Shown: positions 1 through 8,956 of the stretch, one piece after another | Layout of the letters: every line of letters starts with the position of its first letter | Position numbering within the stretch: position 1 is the first letter of the stretch | Assembly: GCF_001613425.1 (NCBI RefSeq) | Contig: NZ_BDCI01000021.1 | Span: forward strand, 1-64,000 | DNA from: Nocardia vulneris | GTDB taxonomy: Bacteria; Actinomycetota; Actinomycetes; Mycobacteriales; Mycobacteriaceae | Direction: 5' to 3' | Length of the DNA stretch: 64,000 nucleotides | Program-made: the position numbers and the translations under genes | Notes under the pieces: model-generated | Database searches by the model: none | Told to the model about the DNA's origin: nothing | What the model saw: the letters and a program-made list of their open reading frames with translations, nothing else

Positions 1-360
1 ACAACCGAAGCCACGCGAGCACTCGCCTCCCCACGCCACGCCACCCCACGCCCAAGAGCAACACACCCGCCCCCGACTCCCGCACCTCTTCCACACCCCC
101 GCACCCCCTACGCCACTCCACAGCGAGTGCGAGAACCCAAAACCGGTGCGAGAGATCGGAGCGAGTGCGCGAGCCGGGCACCCGCGCGACGCGGAACTCA
201 TGGAGCGCAAGGGGCACATCCGACGCACCACTTCTCGGCGGCGGACTCGGGCACCACGACGGCGCTTGCCACGAAACCTGTTGAGGCGCAAGTTTCAGCG
301 CGCCCCGCGTGTCGGGCACACTCACCGGAGCCGCGAGTCGCGAGCAGCGGGAAGCTGGAA
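1..360. other. Left-edge intergenic stretch, no gene recognised
   Basis: C-rich, low-complexity DNA with short repeated GCGAGTGCG-like strings around 122-172. Open frames here have compositionally biased, arginine-rich translations and no recognisable domain. It lies downstream of the endonuclease IV gene, which is read leftward into it. I see no RNA gene or clear terminator. Confidence 0.5.
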
Positions 361-1131
361 CTACCCCACGTGTTCGCGCAGGTAGGCCAAATCTTCGGCT
401 ACGCCGTCGCCCGGGGTTTCCAGGATGACCGGGGCGTCCGCCGTTTTGCAGACTTCGGCGAGGAGTTGCGGGTCGATGGTGCCGTCGGCGAAGTTGGCGT
501 GCCGGTCGGCGCCGGAATTGAATTCGTCGCGGGAGGAGTTGAGGTGCACCAGGTCGATGCGGCCGGTGATCGCCTTGATCCGTTCGACGATGCCGACGAG
601 GTCTTCGCCCCCGGCCCAGGCGTGACAGGTGTCCAGGCAGAACCCGGCGCCGTAATCGCCTACGGCGTCCCACAATCGGGCGATCGAATCGAAATGCCGG
701 GCCATGGCGTGATTGCCGCCCGCGGTGTTCTCGATCAGGATCGGCACGGCGAAGCCGCCTTTGTCCTGCTGGCGTTCGAACAGCTTGCGCCAGTTGTCGA
801 TACCGGTGTCGAGTTCGGCGTCGGAGCGCACATGCCCACCGTGCACGACGAGACCGAGGGCACCGAGCTCGGCGGCGGCTTTGGCCTGCTGGGCGACGGC
901 GTTGCGCGACGGCATGCGCAGCCGGTTGTTCAGGCTCGCCACATTGATCTGATAGGACGAGTGCACCACCACGTCGATCGGGCTGGCCAGGATCTCTTCG
1001 GTGCGTGGATGGGGTGTGGGCTTATCCCAGCTCTGCGGATCGACGACGAACAGCTGGATGACATCGGCGCCGAGTTTCTCACCGAAGCCGATCGGGTCGC
1101 TGTCGAGCCGGACGTGTGCTCCAATGCGCAT
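361..1131 (-). CDS. nfo: Deoxyribonuclease IV (AP endonuclease, Nfo family)
   Basis: A 256-residue TIM-barrel AP endonuclease that nicks DNA 5' to abasic sites in base excision repair. The full set of expected metal ligands can be read: His in VVVHSS, His in LVVHGG, Glu in LIENTAGG, Asp and His in LDTCHAW, His in LVHLNS, Asp/His in DRHAN and Glu in ILETPG. The start is placed at MRIGAHV; a longer frame begins 11 codons upstream at 1164, but those residues are not family-like. Length fits the mycobacterial enzyme (about 250). It is divergent from the kinase cluster, with 130 bp between the two starts. Confidence 0.93.
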   Translation of the reverse strand: MRIGAHVRLDSDPIGFGEKLGADVIQLFVVDPQSWDKPTPHPRTEEILASPIDVVVHSSYQINVASLNNRLRMPSRNAVAQQAKAAAELGALGLVVHGGHVRSDAELDTGIDNWRKLFERQQDKGGFAVPILIENTAGGNHAMARHFDSIARLWDAVGDYGAGFCLDTCHAWAGGEDLVGIVERIKAITGRIDLVHLNSSRDEFNSGADRHANFADGTIDPQLLAEVCKTADAPVILETPGDGVAEDLAYLREHVG

Positions 1132-1261
1132 AGGGGCCAGCTTAACGACCACCCCCGACAGCAATCCGAGGATGCGCAGACCCGGTCTGTTGCATCACAG
1201 AGCCCCCGCGAGATACATCGGTAGTATCCGCGCGCTCGACCCGACCAGGGGGTGCACACCC

Positions 1262-3220
1262 GTGTTGCAGACTGGCGAAGTCTTCGCCGGCTATGTCATC
1301 AGACGCGTCCTCGGCCAAGGCGGTATGGGCACCGTCTACCTGGCACAGCATCCGCGGCTACCTCGGCTGACCGCCCTCAAACTGTTGAAACGCGAGCTGT
1401 ACACCGAGCTGGAGATCCGGCGGCGGTTCGAGCGCGAAGCCGATCTCGCGGCCGGACTCGATCATCCGAACATCGTCACGGTCTTCGACCGCGGGGCGCA
1501 GGACCAGCAGCTGTGGATCTCCATGCAATACGTGCCGGGCGCGGACGCCTCCTGCGCCGACGTGAACGTGCTCGAGCCGGAACGCGCCGTGCAGATCGTC
1601 GGCGCCACCGCGAACGCCCTGGATTTCGCGCACGCGAATCGGGTGCTGCACCGCGACGTGAAACCGGCCAACATCCTGCTGACCAAGGCGCCGATCGGAC
1701 AGCACGAACGGGTGCTGCTCACCGATTTCGGAATCGCGAGCGTGCGCGGCAGCGACACGACGCTGGGCTCGTCGGGTTCGATCACCGCGACGCTGGCGTT
1801 CGGTGCGCCGGAACAGCTGATGGGCCGGCCGCTCGACGACCGCGCCGATCAGTATTCGCTCGCGTGCACGCTGTTCTGGATGCTCACCGGCGCGCCGCCC
1901 TATCCCGGCACCAACCCGGCGGCGGTCGTGCACAGCCACCTGCACGCCCCGGTGCCCATGCTGAGTCGCATTCGCCCCGGCCTGCCGCCCGCCCTCGACC
2001 GGGTTCTCGCCCGCGCCCTCGCCAAAAGCCCCGCCGCCCGCTACCCCAGCTGCGCCGAGTTCGCCGCCGCGGCCGGGCACGCCCTCGCCGCCGCACCGCA
2101 CCCACCGCCCTACCCGCACAACGCACCCCCGCCCGCCGCGACGCGCCCGCTGCCCTCGCACGCCGCAGCGTGGTCGACGCCCTCACACCCACCGCAGCAC
2201 ACCGCGCCCAGCCGGCAGCCGATGCACTCGGACCGGACCGCCGACGTCCCCTCGAACGGGACGACGACGCCCGCGACCGTCCCGCCGCACGCTCCGGATC
2301 GAAGCCCACGCTCCCTGCCGCACTCCGGTGTCTCGTCCCCGGGTCGGCCGGACGCGACAGCGATGCCTTCGCCACACGCCCACGCCGTGCCGCCTCCCGT
2401 GCCGCCGCGAAGCGCCCCCGCCGTGCCGAACCAGCCGCATGCCACATGGCACAGTCGACCGACGCCACCGCAACCGCCACACGCGCCGCCGTCTCAAGGC
2501 GCGCCGTCACAACCCGCCCCGCAACCGCAACCCACACCGCCTCCGCCGCCGCCGCCGCACCCCGCACCGCAAAACCCACAGTCACCGCTGCAACCCGCAC
2601 CGCCACCGCGATCCGTCCCGCAAAACCCACAGTCACCGCCGCAACCCGCACTGCCACCGCGATCCGCCCCGCAAAACCCACAGTCACCGCCGCAACCCGC
2701 ACTGCCACCGCGATCCGCCCCGCAAAACCCACAGTCACCGCCGCAGAGCCCACCGCCCAGCCCTCCGGCGACGACCCCGCCTGCGGAGACTTCCGGGGAA
2801 CGATCCGATCGCACACCGAGCGAGCAGCCGCCGGGTGGGCCATCCGGGAACGGCGGATCGGCGGCGCGCGCGCCGCGGATACCGAGATCGGTTCCCCCGC
2901 AGCCGTTTCCGGCGCCGCGACGGCCGATGCGGCGCGGGACGATCGAGCTGCCCGACTTGCCGCGGCGGCCCGGTTCGGCGGGCCGCACCCAGGCTCCGCC
3001 ACCGGAGTCACGGCCACCGCCGATAGCGATCAGCTATCGAATATCGCTGGTGCCGACCGGCTTTCGCCGCACAGCCGACGGTCCTGCGACAACTGCTATG
3101 GTTTCGATGTTTTCCGTGGTCCGGCCCGTGCCTGATCGCGCGTACTTATGCTGTACGCCTGTTCGCCGGTGGGTCCCGGCGCGCGGCGGGAAGTGGAGCA
3201 GACATGCTGGCCAGCGGTGA
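1262..3220 (+). CDS. Ser/Thr protein kinase 1, soluble, proline-rich tail
   Basis: PknB-type kinase of about 652 residues from GTG 1262 (TTG 1265 also possible). The kinase domain covers roughly residues 5-270: Gly-loop GQGGMGTVY, Lys40, catalytic HRDVKPAN at 130, DFG from Asp155 and APEQL. The rest is Pro-rich and includes three and a bit copies of a 17-residue unit (PQNPQSPPQPALPPRSA). Unlike its two downstream paralogues it has no transmembrane helix and no ectodomain. Its last 60 or so residues look like translated intergenic DNA and run 17 bp into the next gene, so the sensor end may have been lost. Kinase activity is well supported; substrates are unknown. Confidence 0.88.
   Translation: MLQTGEVFAGYVIRRVLGQGGMGTVYLAQHPRLPRLTALKLLKRELYTELEIRRRFEREADLAAGLDHPNIVTVFDRGAQDQQLWISMQYVPGADASCADVNVLEPERAVQIVGATANALDFAHANRVLHRDVKPANILLTKAPIGQHERVLLTDFGIASVRGSDTTLGSSGSITATLAFGAPEQLMGRPLDDRADQYSLACTLFWMLTGAPPYPGTNPAAVVHSHLHAPVPMLSRIRPGLPPALDRVLARALAKSPAARYPSCAEFAAAAGHALAAAPHPPPYPHNAPPPAATRPLPSHAAAWSTPSHPPQHTAPSRQPMHSDRTADVPSNGTTTPATVPPHAPDRSPRSLPHSGVSSPGRPDATAMPSPHAHAVPPPVPPRSAPAVPNQPHATWHSRPTPPQPPHAPPSQGAPSQPAPQPQPTPPPPPPPHPAPQNPQSPLQPAPPPRSVPQNPQSPPQPALPPRSAPQNPQSPPQPALPPRSAPQNPQSPPQSPPPSPPATTPPAETSGERSDRTPSEQPPGGPSGNGGSAARAPRIPRSVPPQPFPAPRRPMRRGTIELPDLPRRPGSAGRTQAPPPESRPPPIAISYRISLVPTGFRRTADGPATTAMVSMFSVVRPVPDRAYLCCTPVRRWVPARGGKWSRHAGQR
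2567..2746 (+). repeat. 51-bp in-frame tandem repeat, about 3.5 copies
   Basis: Units begin at 2567, 2618, 2669 and 2720, the last partial. Copies 2 and 3 are almost identical at the DNA level. Each encodes 17 residues beginning PQNPQSP in the Pro-rich tail of kinase 1. Near identity suggests recent slippage or unequal recombination, so copy number may vary between strains. Confidence 0.9.
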
Positions 3221-5027
3221 CGTCTTCGCCGGCTATGTCATCGATCGGCAACTGGGTCGCGGTGGCATGGGTTCGGTCTACCTGGCGAAACACCCTCGGC
3301 TACCGCGGATGACCGCGTTGAAGTTGCTGAACCGGGAGATGTTCTTCGACAAGGAGGTGCGGGCGCGGTTCGAACGGGAGGCGGATCTGGTCGCCCAGCT
3401 CGATCACCCGAACATCGTCACGGTGTACGACCGCGGCCTCGAGGACGAGCAGCTGTGGATCTCGATGCAGTTCATCGACGGTATCGACGCCGCGTCGGTG
3501 CAACCGCAGGCCCTGCCGCCGCAGCGCGCCGTGCAGATCATCAAGGAAACCGCCGACGCGCTGGATTACGCGCACGGCATCGGCGTCCTGCACCGCGATG
3601 TGAAACCCGCGAACATCCTGCTGGCCCGCTCCGGCGGCGGCCGCGGCGAACGCGTCTATCTCACCGATTTCGGCATCGCCCGGTTCCGTGACGACACCGG
3701 CCACCTGACCCAGACCGGCACCTTCACCGCCACGCTGGCCTATGCCTCGCCCGAACAGCTCACCGGGGCGTCGCTGGATCACCGCTCCGATCAGTATTCG
3801 CTGGCGTGCTCGCTGTTCTGGCTGTTCACCGGGTCGGGCCCGTTCGCCGCGACCAATCCGGCGGCCGTCATCCAGGGGCATCTGCAAGGCACCGCACCCG
3901 CTTTGAGCACCCATCGGCAGGGGCTGCCGTATGCCCTGGACAGCGTGCTGGCCAAGGCGATGGCGAAGCGCCCGGACGACCGGTTCCCCACCTGCGCCGA
4001 TTTCGCCGCCGCCGCCAAACAGGCACTCGACGCGCCCAGCGCGCCGTCCATGCCGCTGGCCGGCGGACCGCGCCCGTACACCGCCCCGCCGATCCCGGTG
4101 ACCGGCCCGCGCCCGACGACCGCGCCGCCGATCCCGGTGACCGGCCGGCCCTACCAGCACGCGTCCGCCCCGCCGACCAGCGGCCCGAATCATCTTGCGG
4201 GCCAGGCCTTCCCCACACCGCCGCCGCACACGCTGGCGGACCGGCCACAGGGCACCGGGCCCAATCCGCAACCCACCGCGCCATATCAGGGCACGGGGCC
4301 CAATCCGCAACCGACCACGCCGTATCAGGGTCCGCCGCATCAGGGCCCGCAGCCGGGATACAACTTCGCCCCGCCGCCCGGACCGCCGATGGGGATCGCC
4401 GCGCGCCCGCCCGCGGGCCCACCGGGCAAGAAGTCCAACGCCGGTCTGATCATCGGTATCAGTGTGGGCGTGGTGGTGCTGATCCTGGTGGTCCTCGGCA
4501 TTATCGGCGCGGTCACCGACGACGGTTCGACCGCGGGCACCACGACGACCAGTGCGACGAAGCCCGGCACCGTCGTCGACGCGACGGCGGAGTCGATCAG
4601 CGCCGAGTTCCCGCGCATGGTGCCCGCGTCCAAGACCGAAGAGGTCGGCTACAACGGCGCGAAATGCTGGGAGACCGACACCAGCTACACCCCGTCGCCG
4701 GGCGCGGGCGATCCGGACTTCGGCGCGTGGGCCTGGCAGTGGCGTTGCTACGGCGGCGGCACCAACTCCGATCCGCTCTACCGGATCTATGTCTACAAGT
4801 CCGCGGCCGACGCGCAGGCGGTGATCTCGAAGCTGCCCTCGAACACCAAGGCGATGGACTCCAACGGTGGACAGTCCTACACCAATTACAAATTCGACGA
4901 GAGCGGCCCCAAGATCGTCACGGCCTTCACCGGCGACCCTGATCGCGCGCAGTATCTGATGTTCACCGACGGCTCGGGAAGCATCGACGAGGTCTTGCGC
5001 TGGTGGCGCTCGGCACCGCTGAACTGA
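3204..5027 (+). CDS. Ser/Thr protein kinase 2, transmembrane receptor type
   Basis: A 607-residue PknB-like kinase. ATG 3204 is preceded by a GGAG-type ribosome site. Kinase domain about 8-270 with GRGGMGSVY, Lys40, HRDVKPAN near 130, DFGIAR near 155 and SPEQL. A Pro/Gly-rich juxtamembrane linker with repeated PIPVTG and GTGPNPQPT units follows (about 275-405). One transmembrane helix lies near 414-437, then a roughly 170-residue extracytoplasmic domain with two cysteines (GAKCWET, QWRCYGG). That domain resembles the end of kinase 3 (shared WRC[YF]GG, FTNY/YTNY, WW.RAPL), so the two are sensor paralogues. It starts inside the end of kinase 1. The ligand is unknown. Confidence 0.93.
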   Translation: MLASGDVFAGYVIDRQLGRGGMGSVYLAKHPRLPRMTALKLLNREMFFDKEVRARFEREADLVAQLDHPNIVTVYDRGLEDEQLWISMQFIDGIDAASVQPQALPPQRAVQIIKETADALDYAHGIGVLHRDVKPANILLARSGGGRGERVYLTDFGIARFRDDTGHLTQTGTFTATLAYASPEQLTGASLDHRSDQYSLACSLFWLFTGSGPFAATNPAAVIQGHLQGTAPALSTHRQGLPYALDSVLAKAMAKRPDDRFPTCADFAAAAKQALDAPSAPSMPLAGGPRPYTAPPIPVTGPRPTTAPPIPVTGRPYQHASAPPTSGPNHLAGQAFPTPPPHTLADRPQGTGPNPQPTAPYQGTGPNPQPTTPYQGPPHQGPQPGYNFAPPPGPPMGIAARPPAGPPGKKSNAGLIIGISVGVVVLILVVLGIIGAVTDDGSTAGTTTTSATKPGTVVDATAESISAEFPRMVPASKTEEVGYNGAKCWETDTSYTPSPGAGDPDFGAWAWQWRCYGGGTNSDPLYRIYVYKSAADAQAVISKLPSNTKAMDSNGGQSYTNYKFDESGPKIVTAFTGDPDRAQYLMFTDGSGSIDEVLRWWRSAPLN

Positions 5028-5085
5028 ACCATGCTGCGCATCGGGCCTACCCGTCGCCCGACCACCCTGATCGGATCGCTACGCG

Positions 5086-6816
5086 ATGCTAGAAACCTTC
5101 GCCGGGTACACCATCGAACGCCTGCTCGGCCGGGGCGGCATGGGATCGGTGTACCTGGCCCGCCATCCCCGCCTGCCGCGTTTGATCGCGATGAAGCTGT
5201 TGAACCCGGAGGTGTTCCACGACAAGGAGATCCGTACTCGTTTCGAGCGGGAGGCGGATCTGGTCGCCCGGCTGGACCACCCCAATATCGTGACCGTCTT
5301 CGATCGCGGCGTCGAGGACGAGCAGCTGTGGATCTCGATGCAGTACATCGACGGCACCGACGCCGCCGCCGTGGACGCCGCCATGTTGGCGCCGGAACGC
5401 GCGGTGCAGATCATCGCCGAGACGGCGAAGGCGCTCGACTTCGCGCACAGCCGCGGGGTGCTGCACCGAGATGTGAAGCCCGCCAACATCTTGCTGGAGG
5501 GCACCGGCGGCGCACCGGACCGGGTATTCCTCACCGATTTCGGCATCGCGCGGTTCCGCGACGACACCGGGCGGCTCACCCAGACCGGAACCTTCACCGC
5601 CACACTGGCTTACGCATCGCCGGAGCAGCTGTCCGGCGCGCTGCTCGATCATCGCTCGGACCAGTATTCACTGGCCTGCACGCTGTTTCGGCTGCTGACC
5701 GGCACCGTGCCGTTCGATGCCACCAATCCGGTCGCGGTGATCCAGGGGCACTTGCAGGCGCCACCGCCGCCGGTCAGCCGGTTCCGCCCCGGTCTGCCAC
5801 CAGCGTTGGACGCGGTGCTGGCGCAGGCGATGGCCAAGCGCGCCGAGGATCGGTTCGGCTCGTGCACCGAATTCGCCACGGCCGCTCGGCACGCATTGCT
5901 CCAGGCCGCACCGAACCGCCCACAGCCACAACCGTTCTCGCATCCGCATCCGCAACCGCAGGCCCCGGCGCAGCACCAACAGCCGCACCCACAGCACCAG
6001 CCGCAGCCACATCCCCAGCACCAGCCGCAGCCACATCCACAGCACCAGCCGCAGCAGCAAGCGCAGGCGCACCCGCAGCCGCCTCACGCACAGCCCCATC
6101 AGCCGAGGGGCAACCACGCCGCAATCCCGCACCGTCGCTCGCGTTCGCTCGGGATGGGCCTGGGCCTGCTCTTGGCGCTCGGCTTGATCGCCACGATCAC
6201 CGTGGTTGCGCTGCGCGACAACGGATCATCCAGCACCGCGGCCCCCACCACGGTCTCCCCGGTGAGCAGCCCGTCGACGCCCGAACCAGCTGCGCCCCCG
6301 GCCCGGCCGAGCACCGCCCCGCCCACCACTGCCGACAGAGCAGCGATCGGCGCATACGCCGCCACGCTCAGCGACGCCTTCCCCGGCATGCTCCCCAAGA
6401 CCACCGCCACGCAACTGGTGCATTCCGGCACCGGCTACAACAAGGCGGGCTGCTTCGCCTCGGATCCCACCGCGGAGCCCGCGGACGACGAAGATCCGCC
6501 GCTGGGCAACTGGTTGGTGAAGTGGCGCTGCTTCGGCGGGCCGAACAAAGCCATCTTCTCCTTCTTTCTGTATGCCTCGCCGGCCGAGGCGCGCGCCGTG
6601 CTCGACGGTTTGCCCGCGAACGAGCGCAGCACGGGCGTCAATCACGGTCGCGAGTTCACCAATTACACGTTGCCGCACAGCAGCAGCCGCCGCCCGCGCA
6701 TGGTCACGGATTTCACCGCGGATCCGCAGCGCGCCTCGATGCTGATGTACTGCGCCGGTTTCCTCGCCACCGACGCCGAGTTCATGGACTGGTGGACCCG
6801 CGCGCCGTTGACCTGA
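5086..6816 (+). CDS. Ser/Thr protein kinase 3, transmembrane receptor type
   Basis: A 576-residue paralogue of kinase 2, starting 58 bp after it. Kinase domain about 5-265: GRGGMGSVY, Lys37, HRDVKPAN at 127, DFGIAR at 151, SPEQL. The cytoplasmic linker is an unusual Gln/His/Pro tract (repeated PQPHPQHQ). The transmembrane helix is near 355-377. The ectodomain carries WRCFGG and a closing WWTRAPLT, matching kinase 2, with an extra cysteine near its end. The activation loops of kinases 2 and 3 are nearly identical (FRDDTG.LTQTGTFTATLAYASPEQL), so they may cross-phosphorylate; that is inference. The gene is convergent with the acetyltransferase 7 bp downstream. Confidence 0.93.
   Translation: MLETFAGYTIERLLGRGGMGSVYLARHPRLPRLIAMKLLNPEVFHDKEIRTRFEREADLVARLDHPNIVTVFDRGVEDEQLWISMQYIDGTDAAAVDAAMLAPERAVQIIAETAKALDFAHSRGVLHRDVKPANILLEGTGGAPDRVFLTDFGIARFRDDTGRLTQTGTFTATLAYASPEQLSGALLDHRSDQYSLACTLFRLLTGTVPFDATNPVAVIQGHLQAPPPPVSRFRPGLPPALDAVLAQAMAKRAEDRFGSCTEFATAARHALLQAAPNRPQPQPFSHPHPQPQAPAQHQQPHPQHQPQPHPQHQPQPHPQHQPQQQAQAHPQPPHAQPHQPRGNHAAIPHRRSRSLGMGLGLLLALGLIATITVVALRDNGSSSTAAPTTVSPVSSPSTPEPAAPPARPSTAPPTTADRAAIGAYAATLSDAFPGMLPKTTATQLVHSGTGYNKAGCFASDPTAEPADDEDPPLGNWLVKWRCFGGPNKAIFSFFLYASPAEARAVLDGLPANERSTGVNHGREFTNYTLPHSSSRRPRMVTDFTADPQRASMLMYCAGFLATDAEFMDWWTRAPLT
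5990..6062 (+). repeat. Tandem 24-27 bp repeat encoding Pro-Gln-His linker
   Basis: Repeated CAGCCGCAGCCACATCC-type units encode the Gln/His/Pro linker between the kinase domain and membrane helix of kinase 3. Copy number is approximate because the units degenerate at both ends. Confidence 0.75.
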
Positions 6817-6823
6817 GCCTGCT

Positions 6824-7657
6824 TCAGTCGAAGCTGTGATGCACGAATTCGTGGGTGGGATGGAAGCCGATCGCCTGGTAGATCTTGCCCGCGGTGCGGT
6901 TGGCGACGTCGGCGAACAGGCATACGTCGAGTCCGTCCGCGCGCAGGTCTTGCGCGAGGCCCGCAGTGACGGCGCTCGCGTAGCCGCGACCGCGTAGCGC
7001 GGACGGCGTGTAGACCAGGCCGATCCGCGACCACTTGTACACCGGAATCTGGTGGGCGGCAAGGCTTACCGGTTGTCCGTCGTGCTCCCAGAACCAGAGC
7101 TGTCCCGCCCCGACGCGACGGCGGATGGTGTCGGATTCGGTAGGCAGCCAGGTCATCCCACCGTCGGCGTACATCGCCTCGGACCATTCCAGGCACAACT
7201 CGGTGTCGGATTCGGTGGCCCGGCGCAGCGCCCCCGGCACGTCGGGCACACGCAACACCCCGAGCCGATAGAGCCGGGCACGATAGGACTCGTGGAAGCC
7301 GACGTCGAAGCGGGCGCTCCAGCGCTCGGCGAACTCGGTCGCGTCGCCGACGAGTCCTTCCACGCCTGCGGCTTCCGGCTCGACCTCGGCCAGCGCGTCG
7401 GCCACCTCGCCCGCGCCCTTGTGCGGCAGTTCGCCCAGATAGACGTCGCGGTCCTGGACGCGCATGGCCACCCCGGCCACGGCGCCGTCGTCGGCGTGTA
7501 AGGAAAGAAATCTCGGTGTGCGCGTGCCGGACGCGAGACCGGCGATATGGCCGGCGACGCTCGACGTGACCACGGTGTGCCGCAGCGGATCACGGAGCAG
7601 GAACGATTCGGTGCGCGCGCGGAACTCGGCCGCGTCCGTGGTGATCTCGATCCGCAT
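6824..7657 (-). CDS. GNAT family N-acetyltransferase
   Basis: A 277-residue protein with a C-terminal GNAT fold. The acetyl-CoA pyrophosphate-binding motif appears as RGRGYAS after a LVYTPSALR strand, followed by ANRTAGKIYQAIGF, the typical last helix and strand. The N-terminal half (about 1-120) is a divergent GNAT-like or accessory domain, a layout common in two-domain actinobacterial acetyltransferases. The substrate cannot be told from sequence. It is read leftward, convergent with kinase 3. Confidence 0.85.
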   Translation of the reverse strand: MRIEITTDAAEFRARTESFLLRDPLRHTVVTSSVAGHIAGLASGTRTPRFLSLHADDGAVAGVAMRVQDRDVYLGELPHKGAGEVADALAEVEPEAAGVEGLVGDATEFAERWSARFDVGFHESYRARLYRLGVLRVPDVPGALRRATESDTELCLEWSEAMYADGGMTWLPTESDTIRRRVGAGQLWFWEHDGQPVSLAAHQIPVYKWSRIGLVYTPSALRGRGYASAVTAGLAQDLRADGLDVCLFADVANRTAGKIYQAIGFHPTHEFVHHSFD

Positions 7658-7775
7658 AGCTCACCACGGTAGGCGCCTAAAGCGTTGGGTGCCCGTATTT
7701 TTCGGTGACCAGCAGGTTACCGCTCGGCGACCGGCCGTCCGGTCGCCCGGCGGCGCGGCCGCGTCGGCACGGATG

Positions 7776-8096
7776 TCAGTCGTCTTCGGCGGCAACCGGT
7801 TCCGCGACCACCGGTTCGGAGTCGCCGCCACCGGCACGGAGTTTGAGCAGGACCAGCCCTGCGGTGCACGCGAGAATCAATCCGGCGACGGTGATTTCGA
7901 CGTGTAGGCCGGCGATGCCGAGGACTGCCCCGACGAGTCCGCCGACGAAGATGAACCAGGCGACCGCCCGCGAAACAATCGTGGACAGCGAGCGCGCTGG
8001 CTTGTCCGACACGAGATGCTGCGGAGTAGCCGACACCGCATCCTTGGCGGCTGCGGACGACTCCCGCTGCGACGTTGTCGAGTAAGCTCCCATCAT
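7776..8096 (-). CDS. Small membrane protein, two helices
   Basis: A 106-residue protein with a Ser/Ala-rich N-terminus, two adjacent hydrophobic segments (near 46-65 and 69-87) and an acidic tail (EPVVAEPVAAEDD). The compact helical hairpin suggests an integral cytoplasmic-membrane protein. I recognise no family. Two adjacent ATGs (8096 and 8093) could start it. A 290-bp divergent region separates it from the lipoprotein gene; no further gene is seen there. Confidence 0.7.
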   Translation of the reverse strand: MMGAYSTTSQRESSAAAKDAVSATPQHLVSDKPARSLSTIVSRAVAWFIFVGGLVGAVLGIAGLHVEITVAGLILACTAGLVLLKLRAGGGDSEPVVAEPVAAEDD

Positions 8097-8386
8097 CTAC
8101 TCCTCGATGACGCCGATCAGAGAACCAATGCCGCGTTCATCAACACAACGCTTCTCTCATCTGGGTACAGGCGTCTCACGCGTAACTTTGCTCACACGCT
8201 ACGACCACAGCGGGCCACAGGACAGCGACACGTGCCCACGACACGCCGAAGTGACCATTTCGATATCTGAATGAGGACCGTTTACACGCGCCCCGCCGGC
8301 GCATCGTCAGCGACCACTTCGCCTGGCCGGGCCGTTCCCGCTCGAGTAAGGTGATGCCCACTCGAACCGCATCAGGAGTGTCACCG

Positions 8387-8911
8387 ATGGAGCGCAGCAG
8401 GACCAAGATCGCAGGTCCGGCGATTGCCGTAGGAGCGGTTTCTCTCGGACTCGTCCTCATCGGCGCCTGCGGAGTCGGCAAGCAGGACACCTACGTCGCG
8501 CCGCCGCCGTTGCAGTCGGATCCCAACGTGGTCGCGGCCGCCGCGCAGCACGAAGGCCCGAGCGTGACCGCGCCGAAGATCTCGATCCCGCCCTCGCCGA
8601 CCTGGCAGATCGCGCCGTATCAGGCCCCGCACGCGACGCCGTTCACCGGATTCGCCACCACGACCACCGGCGAACCCACCCCGGAGGATCCGAGCCACCC
8701 CGCCCGCGAAGGCGCGTCGAGCACCAGCTCGGCCGAGGAACCGTCCGAAACCCCCACCACCCGCCCGACCAGGCCGGCCACCACGACCAGCCCCCGGCCG
8801 ACCACGACGACGGAAGAGCCGGAGCCGACGACCACCCGGCCGCGCCCGACCGGCAACCCGTCGTCCGAGCATTCGCACGACGAATCGACCGGCCTGCCCG
8901 ACGGCGAGTGA
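8387..8911 (+). CDS. Putative Pro/Thr-rich lipoprotein
   Basis: A 174-residue exported protein. The start at ATG 8387 is favoured by an AGGAG site 9-13 bp upstream and by the signal peptide it gives: basic MERSRTK, a hydrophobic core, then a lipobox-like LIGAC with the lipidated Cys near residue 28. The mature part is rich in Pro, Thr and Glu (repeated TTTT/TTTEEPEPTTT), like a cell-wall-spanning disordered stalk. No catalytic domain is visible. Confidence 0.78.
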   Translation: MERSRTKIAGPAIAVGAVSLGLVLIGACGVGKQDTYVAPPPLQSDPNVVAAAAQHEGPSVTAPKISIPPSPTWQIAPYQAPHATPFTGFATTTTGEPTPEDPSHPAREGASSTSSAEEPSETPTTRPTRPATTTSPRPTTTTEEPEPTTTRPRPTGNPSSEHSHDESTGLPDGE

Positions 8912-8918
8912 GCCACGC

Positions 8919-8953
8919 CGTGCGGTGGTGCGTGGATCACGCACCACCGCACG
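8919..8953. terminator. Bidirectional hairpin terminator
   Basis: A perfect 16-bp inverted repeat (CGTGCGGTGGTGCGTG and its complement) with a 3-base GAT loop sits between the convergent lipoprotein and acyl-CoA dehydrogenase genes. There is no T-tract, as is common in high-GC actinobacteria. Confidence 0.85.
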
Positions 8954-8956
8954 GGT

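Noticed and set aside
1252..3135. Alternative plus frame over kinase 1 as evidence of a frameshift
   Set aside because: The alternative frame is Arg-rich with no membrane helix or ectodomain, so it does not rescue the missing C-terminus.
5940..6110. CRISPR-like appearance of the repeats in kinases 1 and 3
   Set aside because: Repeats are in frame, contiguous and without unique spacers; they are protein-coding tandem repeats. No cas genes are present.
8097..8386. Open frame 8016-8270 in the divergent region before the lipoprotein
   Set aside because: Arg/His-rich with no domain, overlaps the antisense small membrane-protein gene and lacks a ribosome site.
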